Below the pieces are notes generated by a model. It ran no database searches and was not told the origin of the DNA. It worked only from the letters and a program-made list of their open reading frames with translations. This document shows positions 18,520-29,800 of a stretch of 37,752 nucleotides of DNA, piece by piece. This stretch comes from Ascoidea tarda (nom. inval.) (lineage: Eukaryota; Ascomycota; Saccharomycetes; Ascoideales; Ascoideaceae): contig JAKTTS010000094.1 of the NCBI GenBank assembly GCA_030560485.1, positions 1 through 37,752 of the forward strand. Direction: 5' to 3'. The position numbers were made by a program, and so were the translations under genes. Position 1 is the stretch's first letter. Each line of letters opens with the position of its first letter.

Positions 18520-21500
18520 TCAGGTATTTCCATTTATACCGTCATTTGTGTTTGAGCCAGGAATATTGCGATTATTTGTCTCGATATACTGCTGTTCTAT
18601 CATTTCTGTCCATGGTTCAACAAAATCTAAACCCACACTTGCAGTATCTTTCATAAACCAGTCCAATATATTGTCGGGAAAGTGTGTAGGAAAAAAATCG
18701 TTTTCAGAAAGATAATTAATTTTATTTTGATCTTCCAAGTTTGTAGATTGGTTTGGATCTTTCGGAGCACCTAGATGATTAGTGGTATTTGATGTGAGAT
18801 TTCTTTTTAAAATAGGATTTGTAACATGAGATTTATACTCATTTTGAGAGACTTGTTGTAAAACCGGTTGATAAGGCGCTGAAGAATATTTGGAAGAATA
18901 ATTGATATTTCCACTTAAGTTTGTAGAATTATTCTGGTATTGAAAAGCGCTAATATTTTCGGTTTGTTTGATCTCAGCCAGATCAATTGCATTTGGATTA
19001 CTGTTTTCGAAATTTGGATCTGTGCTATCAAGTTTATCATTTTCATTGACATTAGAAATATTCACTTTAGACCTTGTCTTCATCTCAGAACAAAGATACA
19101 TAAGAATAGTGGAATATCTGGTACAAAGATGTAACTCATCTGGTGAAGCTTCTCTGAGAATTATAGCAGCTCTTTGCACGGTTTGAATAATATCATCAGT
19201 TGGAATTACAGATAAAGCAATAACAGTGCTGGATGCAGGATCGATAGAGCTAACATTAGCAGTATTAATTAATTTCATATAGCATTTAACCACAAAAGCA
19301 ACAGATCTAACAATTCTTGTAGACCACCTTACTGGCATAAATTTGAGCATTTTTATTTTATGAATTCTGGTAGTTGATGCTAATACTTCCTTTGCAGCAT
19401 TGAATGCTAACTCGACATATTTTGCTGCTTTGGATAATTCATCTAGCCTTAAATTTTTCTTTTTGGAATTGCTCACACTTGTAATTTGATCATTGGTGTT
19501 GATAGCCAATGAATAAATATATAATTGACAATAATAATAGTCGAATCTTAAAGATTCATGATCAATTGCAATGCTTAGATCTTTTTGTTGTCTTTTACTT
19601 AAATAAATAGCAGTGGATGAGCTATATTTATAATTAGAATTGTGATGATGAAAATTTTTAGGATTGGATGGAATTAATAATTTTTTATATTTTGCTCCCC
19701 AATTTTGTAATAAAGGTGAAAGAATACCTAAAATAGCAAGATTTTGTCTTTGATTTAAAGTTTCGAGTGATTTTGAAGAATAAAGAGATTCGTAACCCAA
19801 AGACATAATTTTTAATAATTCAACATTAGCTCTTTGATAGGCAGTGAATTTCAATGGAGCATGCATTCTTGATCTCAAAGTCTCCTCATCACCATTCAAA
19901 ACAAAACAATTTTCTTTCTGATCTGAATCATAAAAGTCATCAAATAGATTATCATCATCATCTTCATTGAAGTTAGATTCGGCTAGGGATTGTGATAGCA
20001 TACTTCTTTGACCCAAATTCATGGTTGTAGTTGTCTCTGAAATATGAGTTGCAACGAAAATTCTTGAACTAGTTTCCATAAAGCCCATATCTTGTGCTAA
20101 TCTAATGGCACTTCCAACAAGCATCCAAGCCATCCGACTGCTCCTTCTCATCGCACCCAAGCCAGCTAGAGATTCTTCGTTAGTTTTAGACAAGTTGTTA
20201 GCATTTGTATCATTTATATCATCATTAATATCTTCAGGTTTGTTGGCATAATCACACCATCTCCAATGAATAGCTCTTGGATTCCATTCGGTAAATAGCA
20301 AAAATGCCAAAACGGTTCCAACAGATCTCGTGGATGCCTCAGCCCAAACTGTTTGTGAAATCAATCTTTGACAATGAACCCATAGTCTTTCATGGACTTC
20401 AATATGCCTTTGAAGTTTTTGATTTGTTTGAGTTTTGGAATCTAAATTTTTATTAGATAAAAAATCACTATCATTATCACTATCGCTATCGCTATCGCTA
20501 TTATTATCTTTACTGCAATTTTTATTATCATTATTATTATTATTTTTATTTTTATTTTTATTATTATCAGTATCGTTTTCAGTGAAATTCGTATTATTAT
20601 TTCCGTTGATGATTTCATCTTCAAAAGGGTGATATCTTGCTGAAATAGTTAAGATTGCATATAATAAGATGGGATAATTCGGCAATATATTTGCAGATCT
20701 CAATTCTGGGGGAATATAAGGGAAAAATGGATGCATATTGATAAAATATAATTCTATAAGAAATCTAGCTTCCTTTTCAGTGATTAGATCGTTTTTGGCC
20801 GAGCCAATAAATTCGAAATCAGATAAATTTGCCGAAGGTTTGAGACGAACTCTGTTAGTGCTGTCGATTGGTGGCATTTCTAATCGTGAAGAAGTGTTTG
20901 AATTTGAAGGTCGTATCAAGGGAGGAATATTTGAAATATAGGGAAAATTTAAATGTTCCTTCGAGTTGTTAGTAGCTTTCTCTGAATCAATTGAACTGTC
21001 ATCAGTGGGGTTTTGATGATTAGGGTTATTGGTATAATATGAGCTATTTAGTTGATTTTGGTTTATATTTTGAATTTGGGCATGAGGCTGATGGTCCAAA
21101 TTTACACTTGAGTTTGAATTTGAGTTTGAAATGCTGATTTGATTTGAGCCAAAACTGTCATGTTTTGCTCTTCCATCAATTCTATCTCTTTCATCTGCTC
21201 TTGCAATTGTTCCGGCAGCTTTAGCTAAAAAGATTAAGGCGCCCTGCATAGTTGATAATTCTGAGGAGCCTCTTAGTTTTGGTTTAGGTATTTCTCGATT
21301 ACCTACAGAGTTGAGTATTTTCTTTTGTTGTTCAATTGTGGGGTTGGGAAAGCCATGTCTATTGTTTGGATAGAAAGAAGAGTAATGTGCAGGTTCTGTC
21401 GATTGGTTTAATATAGAAGAAGCCGGAGGTAGAACAGTTTGGTGAGGGGTGTTATTGGTTTTGTTTATGTTGTTGCTGTTGGTTAAGTGATTCTCTATGG

Positions 21501-21957
21501 AGATATCTGAGTTCGAGGGCCAGTTTTGATCTTTTGAGAAATGGCGAATGTTTAGTTTGTTGTCTCTAATTTTCCTTCTCTTTTTGAAGTTTGCTATATT
21601 AGAGCCACCTCTTCTGGACTCAGCAAAGACACACTCTCTTCTTTCTCTTTTGCATCTTGCACAGGGAGGATCATGGGGAGCATCTAAAGAGCCCAAGTCG
21701 CATTTGACCTTTCTCGTTCTACAGTTTAGACAAGCTTTGTAGTTTCTTTTAAAGTGTTTCAGAGGCTTAGAGTGGTTTGGAGCATCCAAGTTATCATTAA
21801 TTGGAATACCGTTAGAAATGTTATTGGAAAAGTCATTTGGGCTATTACTTGGGCTATTTGGGATGTTATTTGGGATATTTGGGATATTTGGGGAGTTGTT
21901 ATTATTTTGAAGGATGCGAAAAGAGTCATTTGAAGGTCTTTGGGGGTTGAAAGCCAT
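18520..21957 (-). CDS. ARO80: Zn(II)2Cys6 transcription factor, ARO80-like, 1145 aa
   Basis: The N-terminus holds a binuclear zinc cluster with Cys at 76, 79, 86, 99, 102 and 109 (C-x2-C-x6-C-x12-C-x2-C-x6-C). The surrounding words NYKACLNCRTRKVKCDLG, DPPCARCKRERRECVF and ESRRGG resemble the ARO80 group, which activates aromatic amino acid catabolism genes when Phe, Tyr or Trp is the nitrogen source. A basic segment KKRRK follows. The middle has a fungal-specific factor domain with FINMHPFFPYIPPEL and YPILLYAILTISARYHP, also ARO80-like. It is somewhat longer than S. cerevisiae Aro80 (about 950 aa) owing to Asn/Pro repeats at residues 18-45 and an Asp/Asn/Ser block encoded by repeats at about 20465-20610. 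Zinc-cluster protein is certain; the ARO80 name rests on recalled similarity. The start is the ATG at 21957. Confidence 0.7.
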   Translation of the reverse strand: MAFNPQRPSNDSFRILQNNNNSPNIPNIPNNIPNSPSNSPNDFSNNISNGIPINDNLDAPNHSKPLKHFKRNYKACLNCRTRKVKCDLGSLDAPHDPPCARCKRERRECVFAESRRGGSNIANFKKRRKIRDNKLNIRHFSKDQNWPSNSDISIENHLTNSNNINKTNNTPHQTVLPPASSILNQSTEPAHYSSFYPNNRHGFPNPTIEQQKKILNSVGNREIPKPKLRGSSELSTMQGALIFLAKAAGTIARADERDRIDGRAKHDSFGSNQISISNSNSNSSVNLDHQPHAQIQNINQNQLNSSYYTNNPNHQNPTDDSSIDSEKATNNSKEHLNFPYISNIPPLIRPSNSNTSSRLEMPPIDSTNRVRLKPSANLSDFEFIGSAKNDLITEKEARFLIELYFINMHPFFPYIPPELRSANILPNYPILLYAILTISARYHPFEDEIINGNNNTNFTENDTDNNKNKNKNNNNNDNKNCSKDNNSDSDSDSDNDSDFLSNKNLDSKTQTNQKLQRHIEVHERLWVHCQRLISQTVWAEASTRSVGTVLAFLLFTEWNPRAIHWRWCDYANKPEDINDDINDTNANNLSKTNEESLAGLGAMRRSSRMAWMLVGSAIRLAQDMGFMETSSRIFVATHISETTTTMNLGQRSMLSQSLAESNFNEDDDDNLFDDFYDSDQKENCFVLNGDEETLRSRMHAPLKFTAYQRANVELLKIMSLGYESLYSSKSLETLNQRQNLAILGILSPLLQNWGAKYKKLLIPSNPKNFHHHNSNYKYSSSTAIYLSKRQQKDLSIAIDHESLRFDYYYCQLYIYSLAINTNDQITSVSNSKKKNLRLDELSKAAKYVELAFNAAKEVLASTTRIHKIKMLKFMPVRWSTRIVRSVAFVVKCYMKLINTANVSSIDPASSTVIALSVIPTDDIIQTVQRAAIILREASPDELHLCTRYSTILMYLCSEMKTRSKVNISNVNENDKLDSTDPNFENSNPNAIDLAEIKQTENISAFQYQNNSTNLSGNINYSSKYSSAPYQPVLQQVSQNEYKSHVTNPILKRNLTSNTTNHLGAPKDPNQSTNLEDQNKINYLSENDFFPTHFPDNILDWFMKDTASVGLDFVEPWTEMIEQQYIETNNRNIPGSNTNDGINGNT

Positions 21958-22681
21958 TTTTGGATTTTTTCTTTTCTTTCATGGGAGATTAGGAGAAAGT
22001 GAACATTTTAGATTCAGTATTGGGGATAATGGCGATAATGGCGATATAAGATTGTGGGTATGAATCATTGGATGGAGCAAAAAAAAGCAGAGGGAGGAAA
22101 ATGGATGGCTGGACATGTGACACAAGCAATATATGCGATGTTTGAAAAAGATGGAATTGGTGTGGAATTGGTGTGGAATTTGAGTGGGATGGAATTAAAT
22201 GGTGTATTGCGAAAGATATAAACATAAAGAAGGATTAATTAAAAAGAATTAATATTATAAAAACAAAATATAAAACTATAAAGAATTAAAATGAGAGAAA
22301 ACAAAGTAAAGTGGAGTAGAGTAAAAGGAAAACCATAAAAACGATAGAAAAAGATTGAAAAAAAAGAAAATGAAGCCAAATTAATGATTAAATTAAAATT
22401 AAAATTAAATTAAAGTAGATTAAATTAAAATCAAAATGTATAATAAAGTGATGATTATATTGATAATATATATTAGTATAAATACATTAATTTTTGAAAG
22501 CTATTTCTGTTTTAAAAGAAAGTAACTGTTGGTATTATTTGATTATTTGATTATTTGATTATTTTATTGTATTTCATTGTATTTTGTTTTATTTTGTTTT
22601 TGTTGTTTTATTATATTATATTCTATTTTTTGTTATAATTTTATTTTTTAAAGAAAATTTAAATGTAAATTAAAATTAAAA
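21958..22681. other. Intergenic region: ARO80-like promoter and ECM33 3' end
   Basis: About 720 bases. Both flanking genes are read leftwards, so the right part is the ECM33 3' region and the left part is the promoter of the ARO80-like gene. The section 22240-22680 is extremely AT-rich (22381-22440 has 5/60 G+C by hand count) and contains tandem TGATTATT-type words at about 22538-22565. A 78-codon minus frame at 21989-22225 lacks any recognisable feature. No RNA gene is evident. Confidence 0.5.
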
Positions 22682-23929
22682 TTAAAGTAAAGATAATAAG
22701 GCAGCAGCAAAAGCACCAATGAGGGAAACACCGGAGAGAGCAATTTGTGGAGAACCAGAATCAGAAGAAGAGCCAGTACCAGAAGCAGCAACAGTTCCAG
22801 TGGCGTCATCAGAACCAGAGGCAGTTCCAGTGGCAGAACCAGAACCAGAACCAGAACGGGAACCAGAGGAAGAGGAGGATTTGGCAGCTTTACAGGAGTA
22901 GTCATCACCTTGAATAACACCCTTCTTGTGTAAGGCCTTTAATTTAGAACAGTCCATGTAGACAGAGGAGTAGAAAGTAGCACCACCTTTAACAGATTTC
23001 AAACTTGGGAAGGTAACGTTGGATAAAGCCCCACCAATGTCAATGGCACCACCAACAGTCTTTAATTTAGGAAAACCAGTAATGGAAGTCAAAGCGGTGT
23101 TGTTTGTGATATCTAAAGCACCACTGATGGTAACCAATGAGGCAAATTCAAGATCAGTTAATTCGTTGTTGTGAGAGATAGCTAAGGCACCACCAACAGT
23201 TTCCAAGTTGTCAATAACTAAAGAGTCAATAGTAGTGTTGTAAACACCCATTGAACCATTGACGGCGGTTAAATTGGACATGGAAATAGAGGAAACATCT
23301 CTGAAGGTAACATTGTTAGCCCAGACTAAGTGGTCAAAAGAGACTTCAACGGTTTCGGAGTTATAAGAGACTTCTAAAGAAGTTTTAACGGTTTTAAGAG
23401 CACCATCAACAGTTTGCAAATCTCTGTTGTTGTTGACATTGAAAGTGTCGACGTTAACAACGTTAATACCAGAAAGAGTTTCCAAAGCAGTATCGGAGAT
23501 ATAAAGAGAGTCGACTTTTGAGATACCGGTGGTTAAGGTGATTTCACTTAAAGCTGGAAGAGTGACAAAGTAGATGGAACCAACTTGAGTTAAAACAGGC
23601 AAGTTGAGGTTATCTAAGATGGTTAAATCAGTCAAGGATAATTCATCGTCAATGATTTGTAAAGAGTCAGCAGAAAAAGAAACCAAAGAGGTGGCATTTT
23701 TGATGATCAAAGAACCTTTGATTCTGGTAACACCAGGCAAAGCAGCAGTACCAAGAGAACCTTGGATAACAACATCACCTTCAAGGATACTACATGATGA
23801 GATAGTATCTAAGTCACCTTGGTTTTGAATAGAAAATCCACTTTCACTTTCACAGTCATCAGCAAAGACTGAAGAAAGGAAAGCTGAGGCAGTTATCAAA
23901 GAGGATAATAGAGATTTTTTGAATTGCAT
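22682..23929 (-). CDS. ECM33: GPI-anchored cell wall protein ECM33, 415 aa
   Basis: Ecm33 is a GPI protein of the plasma membrane and wall needed for normal wall structure. The protein begins with a signal peptide (MQFKKSLLSSLITASAFLSS, cut before DDCESE). Receptor-L-type repeats follow: GDVVIQGSLG, TRIKGSLIIKNATSL, VGGALAISHNNELT and VSGALDITNNTALTSITGFPKLKTVGGAIDIGG. The family's cysteine near the end of the repeat region is in YMDCSKL, with a second in DYSCKA. A Ser/Gly/Thr-rich stalk (about residues 350-390) leads to a hydrophobic C-terminal GPI signal. Length matches the family (429 in S. cerevisiae). No intron is needed near the start, unlike S. cerevisiae ECM33. Codon use is strongly biased (TTG, GGT, GCT, ACC), as in highly expressed genes. 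An AT repeat at 23978-23995 lies about 50-65 bases upstream and may act as a TATA element. Confidence 0.95.
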   Translation of the reverse strand: MQFKKSLLSSLITASAFLSSVFADDCESESGFSIQNQGDLDTISSCSILEGDVVIQGSLGTAALPGVTRIKGSLIIKNATSLVSFSADSLQIIDDELSLTDLTILDNLNLPVLTQVGSIYFVTLPALSEITLTTGISKVDSLYISDTALETLSGINVVNVDTFNVNNNRDLQTVDGALKTVKTSLEVSYNSETVEVSFDHLVWANNVTFRDVSSISMSNLTAVNGSMGVYNTTIDSLVIDNLETVGGALAISHNNELTDLEFASLVTISGALDITNNTALTSITGFPKLKTVGGAIDIGGALSNVTFPSLKSVKGGATFYSSVYMDCSKLKALHKKGVIQGDDYSCKAAKSSSSSGSRSGSGSGSATGTASGSDDATGTVAASGTGSSSDSGSPQIALSGVSLIGAFAAALLSLL

Positions 23930-26184
23930 TTTTCGATAAAATATTATTGGAATATGGGAGTAGGAGATGGCACTAGGATATATATATATATATATGAATG
24001 AATAAATATAAATATATGGATAGTGATAGTGATGAGAACTTGTAAACGAGAAGAATTAATACAAAACAATATTAATCTTCAGGACAACAGGAGAAGTAAA
24101 TAAAAGAAGAGAAGTAAGAAAGCCTAGAAGAAGAATTGTTGAGCGAGTGATTAATTCTTTTTTTTAAGAGATTTCTTAAAGATAATAAAGGTCAATAAAT
24201 ATAAGAAAAATAGCTGAAAAGACGTCTCTTATAAAAAAGTGGAAAGAGGAAAGAGAAAAAAGAAAAGAGAAAACAAAACAAAAAACAAAAAGACGAAAAG
24301 GGGATCACCGCTCGATTTAAATACGCTTTGCCCAGCAGCGCGCTCCCTCCGTCCTCGCGCCCCGTGCGTTTGCAACAGCCTTACTGCGCGTGCAGGCTTA
24401 GTTCCACGCCACGCCTGTGCTATCCGGACAGATTTGTCTGCTGCTCGTTCTGCGTTCTGTCGTGCTGACGCCGCCAGGATGCCTGCACCTGTTTTGATGT
24501 ATTTATAGCACGCTGAGCCTCGACCGCACGTGCTGGGTTGGCGCCGATGCTTCCGTCAGGCTCGGCGGTTGCTGCTGCCGGTGCCGCCGGTGCCGCCGGT
24601 GCAATAAGCCCTTGCTGGTGCTGCTGGCGCTGCCGGCGCCACGTCGGGCCCGCGCTTGTTTTCTAGGTGGAGATGGAACAGCAGAAGCGGCTGCGTTGGG
24701 CTTAAGCGAATAACACGCTAAAGCAAAGTGCAGCGAACTCATTTATACTTGGGAATTGCGCATCTGCCGGAAATGAGCTGCTGCCACTATCTTCCAGACG
24801 ATAAATAATCTGTCTGGCTATTTGATTGGATTCTCCAAAGCAGCAGGCGTTTCCCTCGCTTGCTAATTTCAATTTACCGTCTCCCAAAGATAAAAATGAA
24901 ACATCCTATCTGATATCTGTGTGTATCATACTTATGATCATATTTATGATATCAATTGTTGTGCTACAATAATATAACTGACGATTGACGGATGACGATT
25001 TTCAGCTCCAAATAATCTTAGCATTTGGCATTTAAGAACTATGCAATACCTCCTAAAACACAACAATTCTTCCGCCTAAATATAGATTGGTTTTTGCAGC
25101 AGCCCGCAGGATATCCGTTTTAAGTTGCTAATGCAATTGCAACACAACTCAAAACACAACAAAGAGTAAAATGGTTGGTTTTTGTATTTTTAACCCATGC
25201 TGCAATTGCAACATCTCTCTTGATATCGTTATAAATAAATCGAACTTCAATTCAAACTGGCAATTCAAACTGCAATAACTTGGTTTTCTGCTCAATTACA
25301 TAAGTTGGTTGCAACTCTAACTGCACCATTTTCTTCCTCGCTGGTTTCAGTTCCAGATCCTTCTTCCAATCAAATTCGTTTGTCTGCTCAGGCTCATAAA
25401 CTCTTACCCAACGCTTCATTCTAGATCTCGTTGCCAGGTCAAATGCCCTAATTTCAATACATTCCCGGCTGGCGGTCGAATGTAGTTCCATTTCGCTCCA
25501 CTTAGCACAGACCTGCACCCTCAGCTTGTTTTGAAAAATGTGAAATTTGTGAAAAAGATGAAAAACTAGGGCTTCACTACCGGGACCCACTTCTACATAA
25601 ATACCACTAATTTTTCTCTCTTCTCTCCAGTCTTTCTCCCTGATATTGATTAGCCATCACCGTTACTCAACCATAATGCTCTCTATAATACCACTATAGT
25701 ACCACCCTACTGCCTTTCAATTCTGTAGCTTTCCAGCACCACCGCCCATCAATAGCCCCATGTAACTCATCGCTGCAATCTCAGCTGCTCGCTACTCGGC
25801 TCCACAAGAGGCTGTTCTTTTTTCTGGTTCTCCCACTAAATCCCAAGAAAATCTTAGAATTGTAGTTTCTTTTTCGTTTGTTTTCGACAAAACCGCTTTG
25901 TTCCATCTCCGTGGGCCCGTTTCTCGCGATAACTCCCCGGAAAAAGTCACTTTCACGAGCACGCGCAAAGCTGTGCCTTTATGTGCTGCAACGTACTATT
26001 GCTTTCCAAGCTGCATTAAAACGTGCCTGATCAAAACAAAACAGGTCTCGTCTTTTTGTCTTCGGTTTTCAGCCCAAGATTATCACTCGCTCGATTAGGA
26101 AACGCTCTCACTTTGAGTACTTTATCATCAAGCCTTTTCATTTCTATTCTACTCTATTTCGTTCAATTCAATTCGGCTCAACTA
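23930..26184. other. Gene-poor 2.25-kb stretch with a sharp GC island
   Basis: It lies between the ECM33 start and the SET9 stop, both read leftwards. The first 300 bases are AT-rich ECM33 promoter with an (AT)9 run at 23978-23995. From about 24300 to 24720 the DNA becomes strongly GC-rich: 24301-24360 has 38/60 and 24541-24600 has 46/60 G+C by hand count. The island contains a GCACGTGC palindrome at 24526-24533 and three tandem GCCGCCGGT-type units near 24575-24602. From 24900 onward the sequence is mixed, with a 13-base direct repeat (TGCAATTGCAACA) at 25132-25144 and 25201-25213 and a Tbf1-like TAGGGCTT at 25567-25574. Open frames in the island overlap on both strands and look accidental. 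I recognise no tRNA, snRNA, SRP or RNase P element. Confidence 0.5.
25252..25491 (-). CDS. Possible small hypothetical protein, 79 aa
   Basis: A frame from the ATG at 25491 to a TGA at 25252 would encode a basic, hydrophilic 79-residue protein (starting MELHSTASRE, with RWVRVYEPEQTNEFDW in the middle). There is no signal peptide, membrane span or known motif. The composition looks protein-like rather than a simple repeat, and a Tbf1-like AAGCCCTA lies about 80 bases upstream on the same strand. In DNA of this local composition a frame of this length can easily arise by chance, so it is listed only as a candidate. Confidence 0.2.
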   Translation of the reverse strand: MELHSTASRECIEIRAFDLATRSRMKRWVRVYEPEQTNEFDWKKDLELKPARKKMVQLELQPTYVIEQKTKLLQFELPV

Positions 26185-26771
26185 TTATTGAACTTTCTCA
26201 CTTGCTCGATGATCAATCTCATCTTCAGAGCCAAATATAGTCTCAAATAAACTACTTAATTTCGTATTAAGCTCATCATCTTTATTAATACCACTAACCT
26301 TATCCTTATCCTTATCTTTATCACCAATATCCTCATTAATATGTTTGTTCTCATTTTGGCTATGATGAACCTCTTCGTATTTCTCGTCATATTCATATCC
26401 ATATTCATATCCATATCCATATCCATTTTTATATACATCTTCTTTTTTTTCACATTCATCTTCCTTCTCTTTACTCGCTTTCTCATCAGTTGTTTCTGTA
26501 TTTAATTTCTTATCTATATTACCATTCTCCTCATCCGAACAAAGATTGATTATATCGTTTTGAAATTTATTAAAATTATTGAAATCATCCCCATCAATTC
26601 CTTTGGTTCGTCGAGTATTATCCTGATAATCGTTTTGATATTTTATTTTATTATAATTATACTTATTAAAATTATACTCTTCATCACCATAATAATCAAG
26701 TTTGTAATCACTATAATTATGATTATGATTATGATTATGATTATAATCTTCATCATCACCATCACCATCAC

Positions 26772-26811
<40 letters not shown>

Positions 26812-29800
26812 GTCAACATCACTATTAACATCAATACTTTTCATTATTTTTCGAGTAGTTTTATTCTCATTTTTATTCCCATCTTCATGTTGTTCATTAT
26901 ATTCATTGCTACTTTCATCATCACTAAGTACAATAAAATCCGTTTTATCACCATTCATATTTCCATTCTTAACTCCATTCATATTTCCATTCTTAACTCC
27001 ATTCATATTTCCACTTTTACTTTCTTTTTGATAAATTTCACTAATATTATATTCAAACTCATTTTCATATTTTATAACACTCCTTTTCTCTTCACCGTTA
27101 TTAACTTCAATTTTAGCCCTTTTAAATCTATTTCCATATGGTTGTCTGTTTCTTGAAACTGTGCTTATTTCAACTTTAGAATCACTATCATCTTCAGAAT
27201 CTATTTCATATTCTGATATTCCATTTATTTCACTTTTTATTTCTTTCTTAACTTTAGCCTTTTTTTCATATTCATCAATCTCAATCTTTTCAAGCTTATA
27301 TAGCTTATCGAAATTATTAAACTCTTCAATTGTTTTCTCTTTTATTTTAGTCCTCACATTTCTATTCATATCATCTTCATCTTTTTTAAACTCTTTTTCC
27401 TTCCCATATTCTTCATAATCATGCTCTTCATAATTATGCCCTTCATAATCATTCCCATCATACTCCTCATAATCTCCATAAGTTTTTATATGTTTATTAT
27501 CTCGAGCATTAGATGATCCTCTTAATCTATCAAACCTATATTCAAACTTATAATTATCATCATCATCATCATCATCATCATCATTGATATCAATACTCTT
27601 TATATTATTATCGTTATCATTACTTATACTTCTAATAACAGATTTCTCACTTGATTCAATAATCGAAAGAACTTCATTATTCACAACTTGATATTGCTTA
27701 TTTAATTCATTCAATTTCTCAGTCAACTCATTACGATAGGTAAACGTTTTGTCATGAGTTAATGTCCCCTTTCGATACTGTCTTAATAATGATAAAACTT
27801 TACTTGCTTGTAATGGAATATTACCACTTTTAGGCGTAAGTAATGGAAGTTTAGGTAGCTCGTCATATTCTTCCCCGTTTATCCTTCCATTAATATTACG
27901 CCTCACAACAACTCTCTTAATATCACTATTTGAATCTGAATTAGAATCGGAATCGAAATTCAACGCAGATTCTGATCCAGATGAAAGTTCAAACTCACTG
28001 TCTATCCGAATGGTTTCAAATGAATTCAATTTCTTTTTCAAAATATTTAAATCGTTCAAACTGGAACTTAAATTCGTATTAAATCTAAATTTAAATGATT
28101 CTTCCAGAAATTTTTTAAAATTATTATTATTATCATTATTATTACCATTATTATTAATCGTAGAAGTGGTGTTATAAACACCGTGAAAATTATTATCTCT
28201 ATTACCGTTTTTGGTTCTATTGTTTCTTATGCCTCTATTATTAATCTTGAGCCTAGTATTCCTACTTCTACTAATTCTATTATTCCTATTAACCTTTGTG
28301 TTCTTGCTGCCAAGCCTCTTATTTCTTCTATTGGTTTTTAATGATATACTGTTGATTTTATTTATTGTTTCTTCATCTTCCTTTTCATTGTACTCAATGC
28401 CTTTCATTAGCTCAAGCGCATATTTTACATTGGTTGGCAATGTAAATAATCTCAAGGGCAAATTAGTAATTTCATTTCCATTTAAATTTGTTCTATTATT
28501 CAATGATTTTTCATCATCTTCTGAATAAAATAAATATGACGGCAATTCTATTATTTCGTTATCGTTTTTAGTGTTTAGGTAAAGTTTGCTTTCATGATTA
28601 TTTTTAGTGATGTCAATATTATCTTGTTTTTTTACAGTCATTGATCGTTTTACTATGTTTTCTTGAATCTTTTCCACGATTATGTTCTTGCTTTCAGTCG
28701 GCAAAAGATTAAATTCTCTTTGATTTTTTTTCTTAAAAAAATAATTTATTTGATCAAATGATTGTAACCGGAAATCAATTGTTTCTTCTCTATAATTGGT
28801 TTTTATTTTTAATTGTGATATAGATTCTCTTGGGATTTTTGTAAAATTTAATTTTTGTATCACTTTTGGTTCATTGACGTTGGGTTTTAATAATGGCCAG
28901 GCCAAATTATAAATCCAGTAATGACGTACGCATCTATAGCAATATAAATTTTCAGCATAATTTAATTTTCTAAATTTCGAATATCCGATTTTATAAAATT
29001 CTTCTTGGTTGTAATTGAAATAACAACCACAATTTCTGCAATCGTAAATATTCATGGAATTTGATGTATCCTTTTTATAAAACCTTGTCATATACAATTT
29101 ATGCAAAGTTCGATAAATTTTTCTTTGTTTTATTTCATTAAAATGTTCTTGTGAGTTGATAAAATCAAATGAGTCAATAGAATAATCTATTGAATAATCA
29201 TCTAAAAGTGTAGTTGTTCTTTCTGGGGCTTTTTTTCTAGGTCTTAAATGTCGCCTTAATCCATCTGGTTCTAGTGTATTTTCTCTGGAGTATTCATCTG
29301 ATTCCAAAATATTAATTTTATCGATTTCTGCGTGTCTATCTATTTTCTTTCTATAATGACCATGAACATGACCATTTCCATTTCCATGATTTTGATTCTG
29401 ATTGTTACCATTTGCTGTATTATTCAGACCTGTCTGGCTGTTTGTTTTGCTAGTGTAAGAAACGTTGGATGTGTTAGAAGCATTTGAGATGTTAGAATGT
29501 ATAGTGATTTTGTTGATCTTATCTAAAGGATCAGATTCACTGGGCCCTGGTGTTAGATAAACAGGTTCGCTTTTTTTTGCTGAATCTTGATTTAAAACAT
29601 GAAAATCGTCTTCTGATTCTGAGCCAGAATCGATAATGATAATCTCATCATGGTCGGATTCATAATTAGAATTGTCCTTATCAGAAGCATTATCTGAATT
29701 ATTGAAATCACTAGAATCATTATGGTCATTAGAGTTGTCGTTATTATGAGCGTGTTTCTTTTTGGGATTCTTTTTTTTCGAGTATGCTCCTTTGCCAGTC

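Noticed and set aside
24239-24508. An 89-codon frame rich in Arg and Ala in the second GC island
   Set aside because: It starts in a low-complexity Lys/Arg run, has overlapping frames on the other strand, and shows no domain; it reflects base composition.
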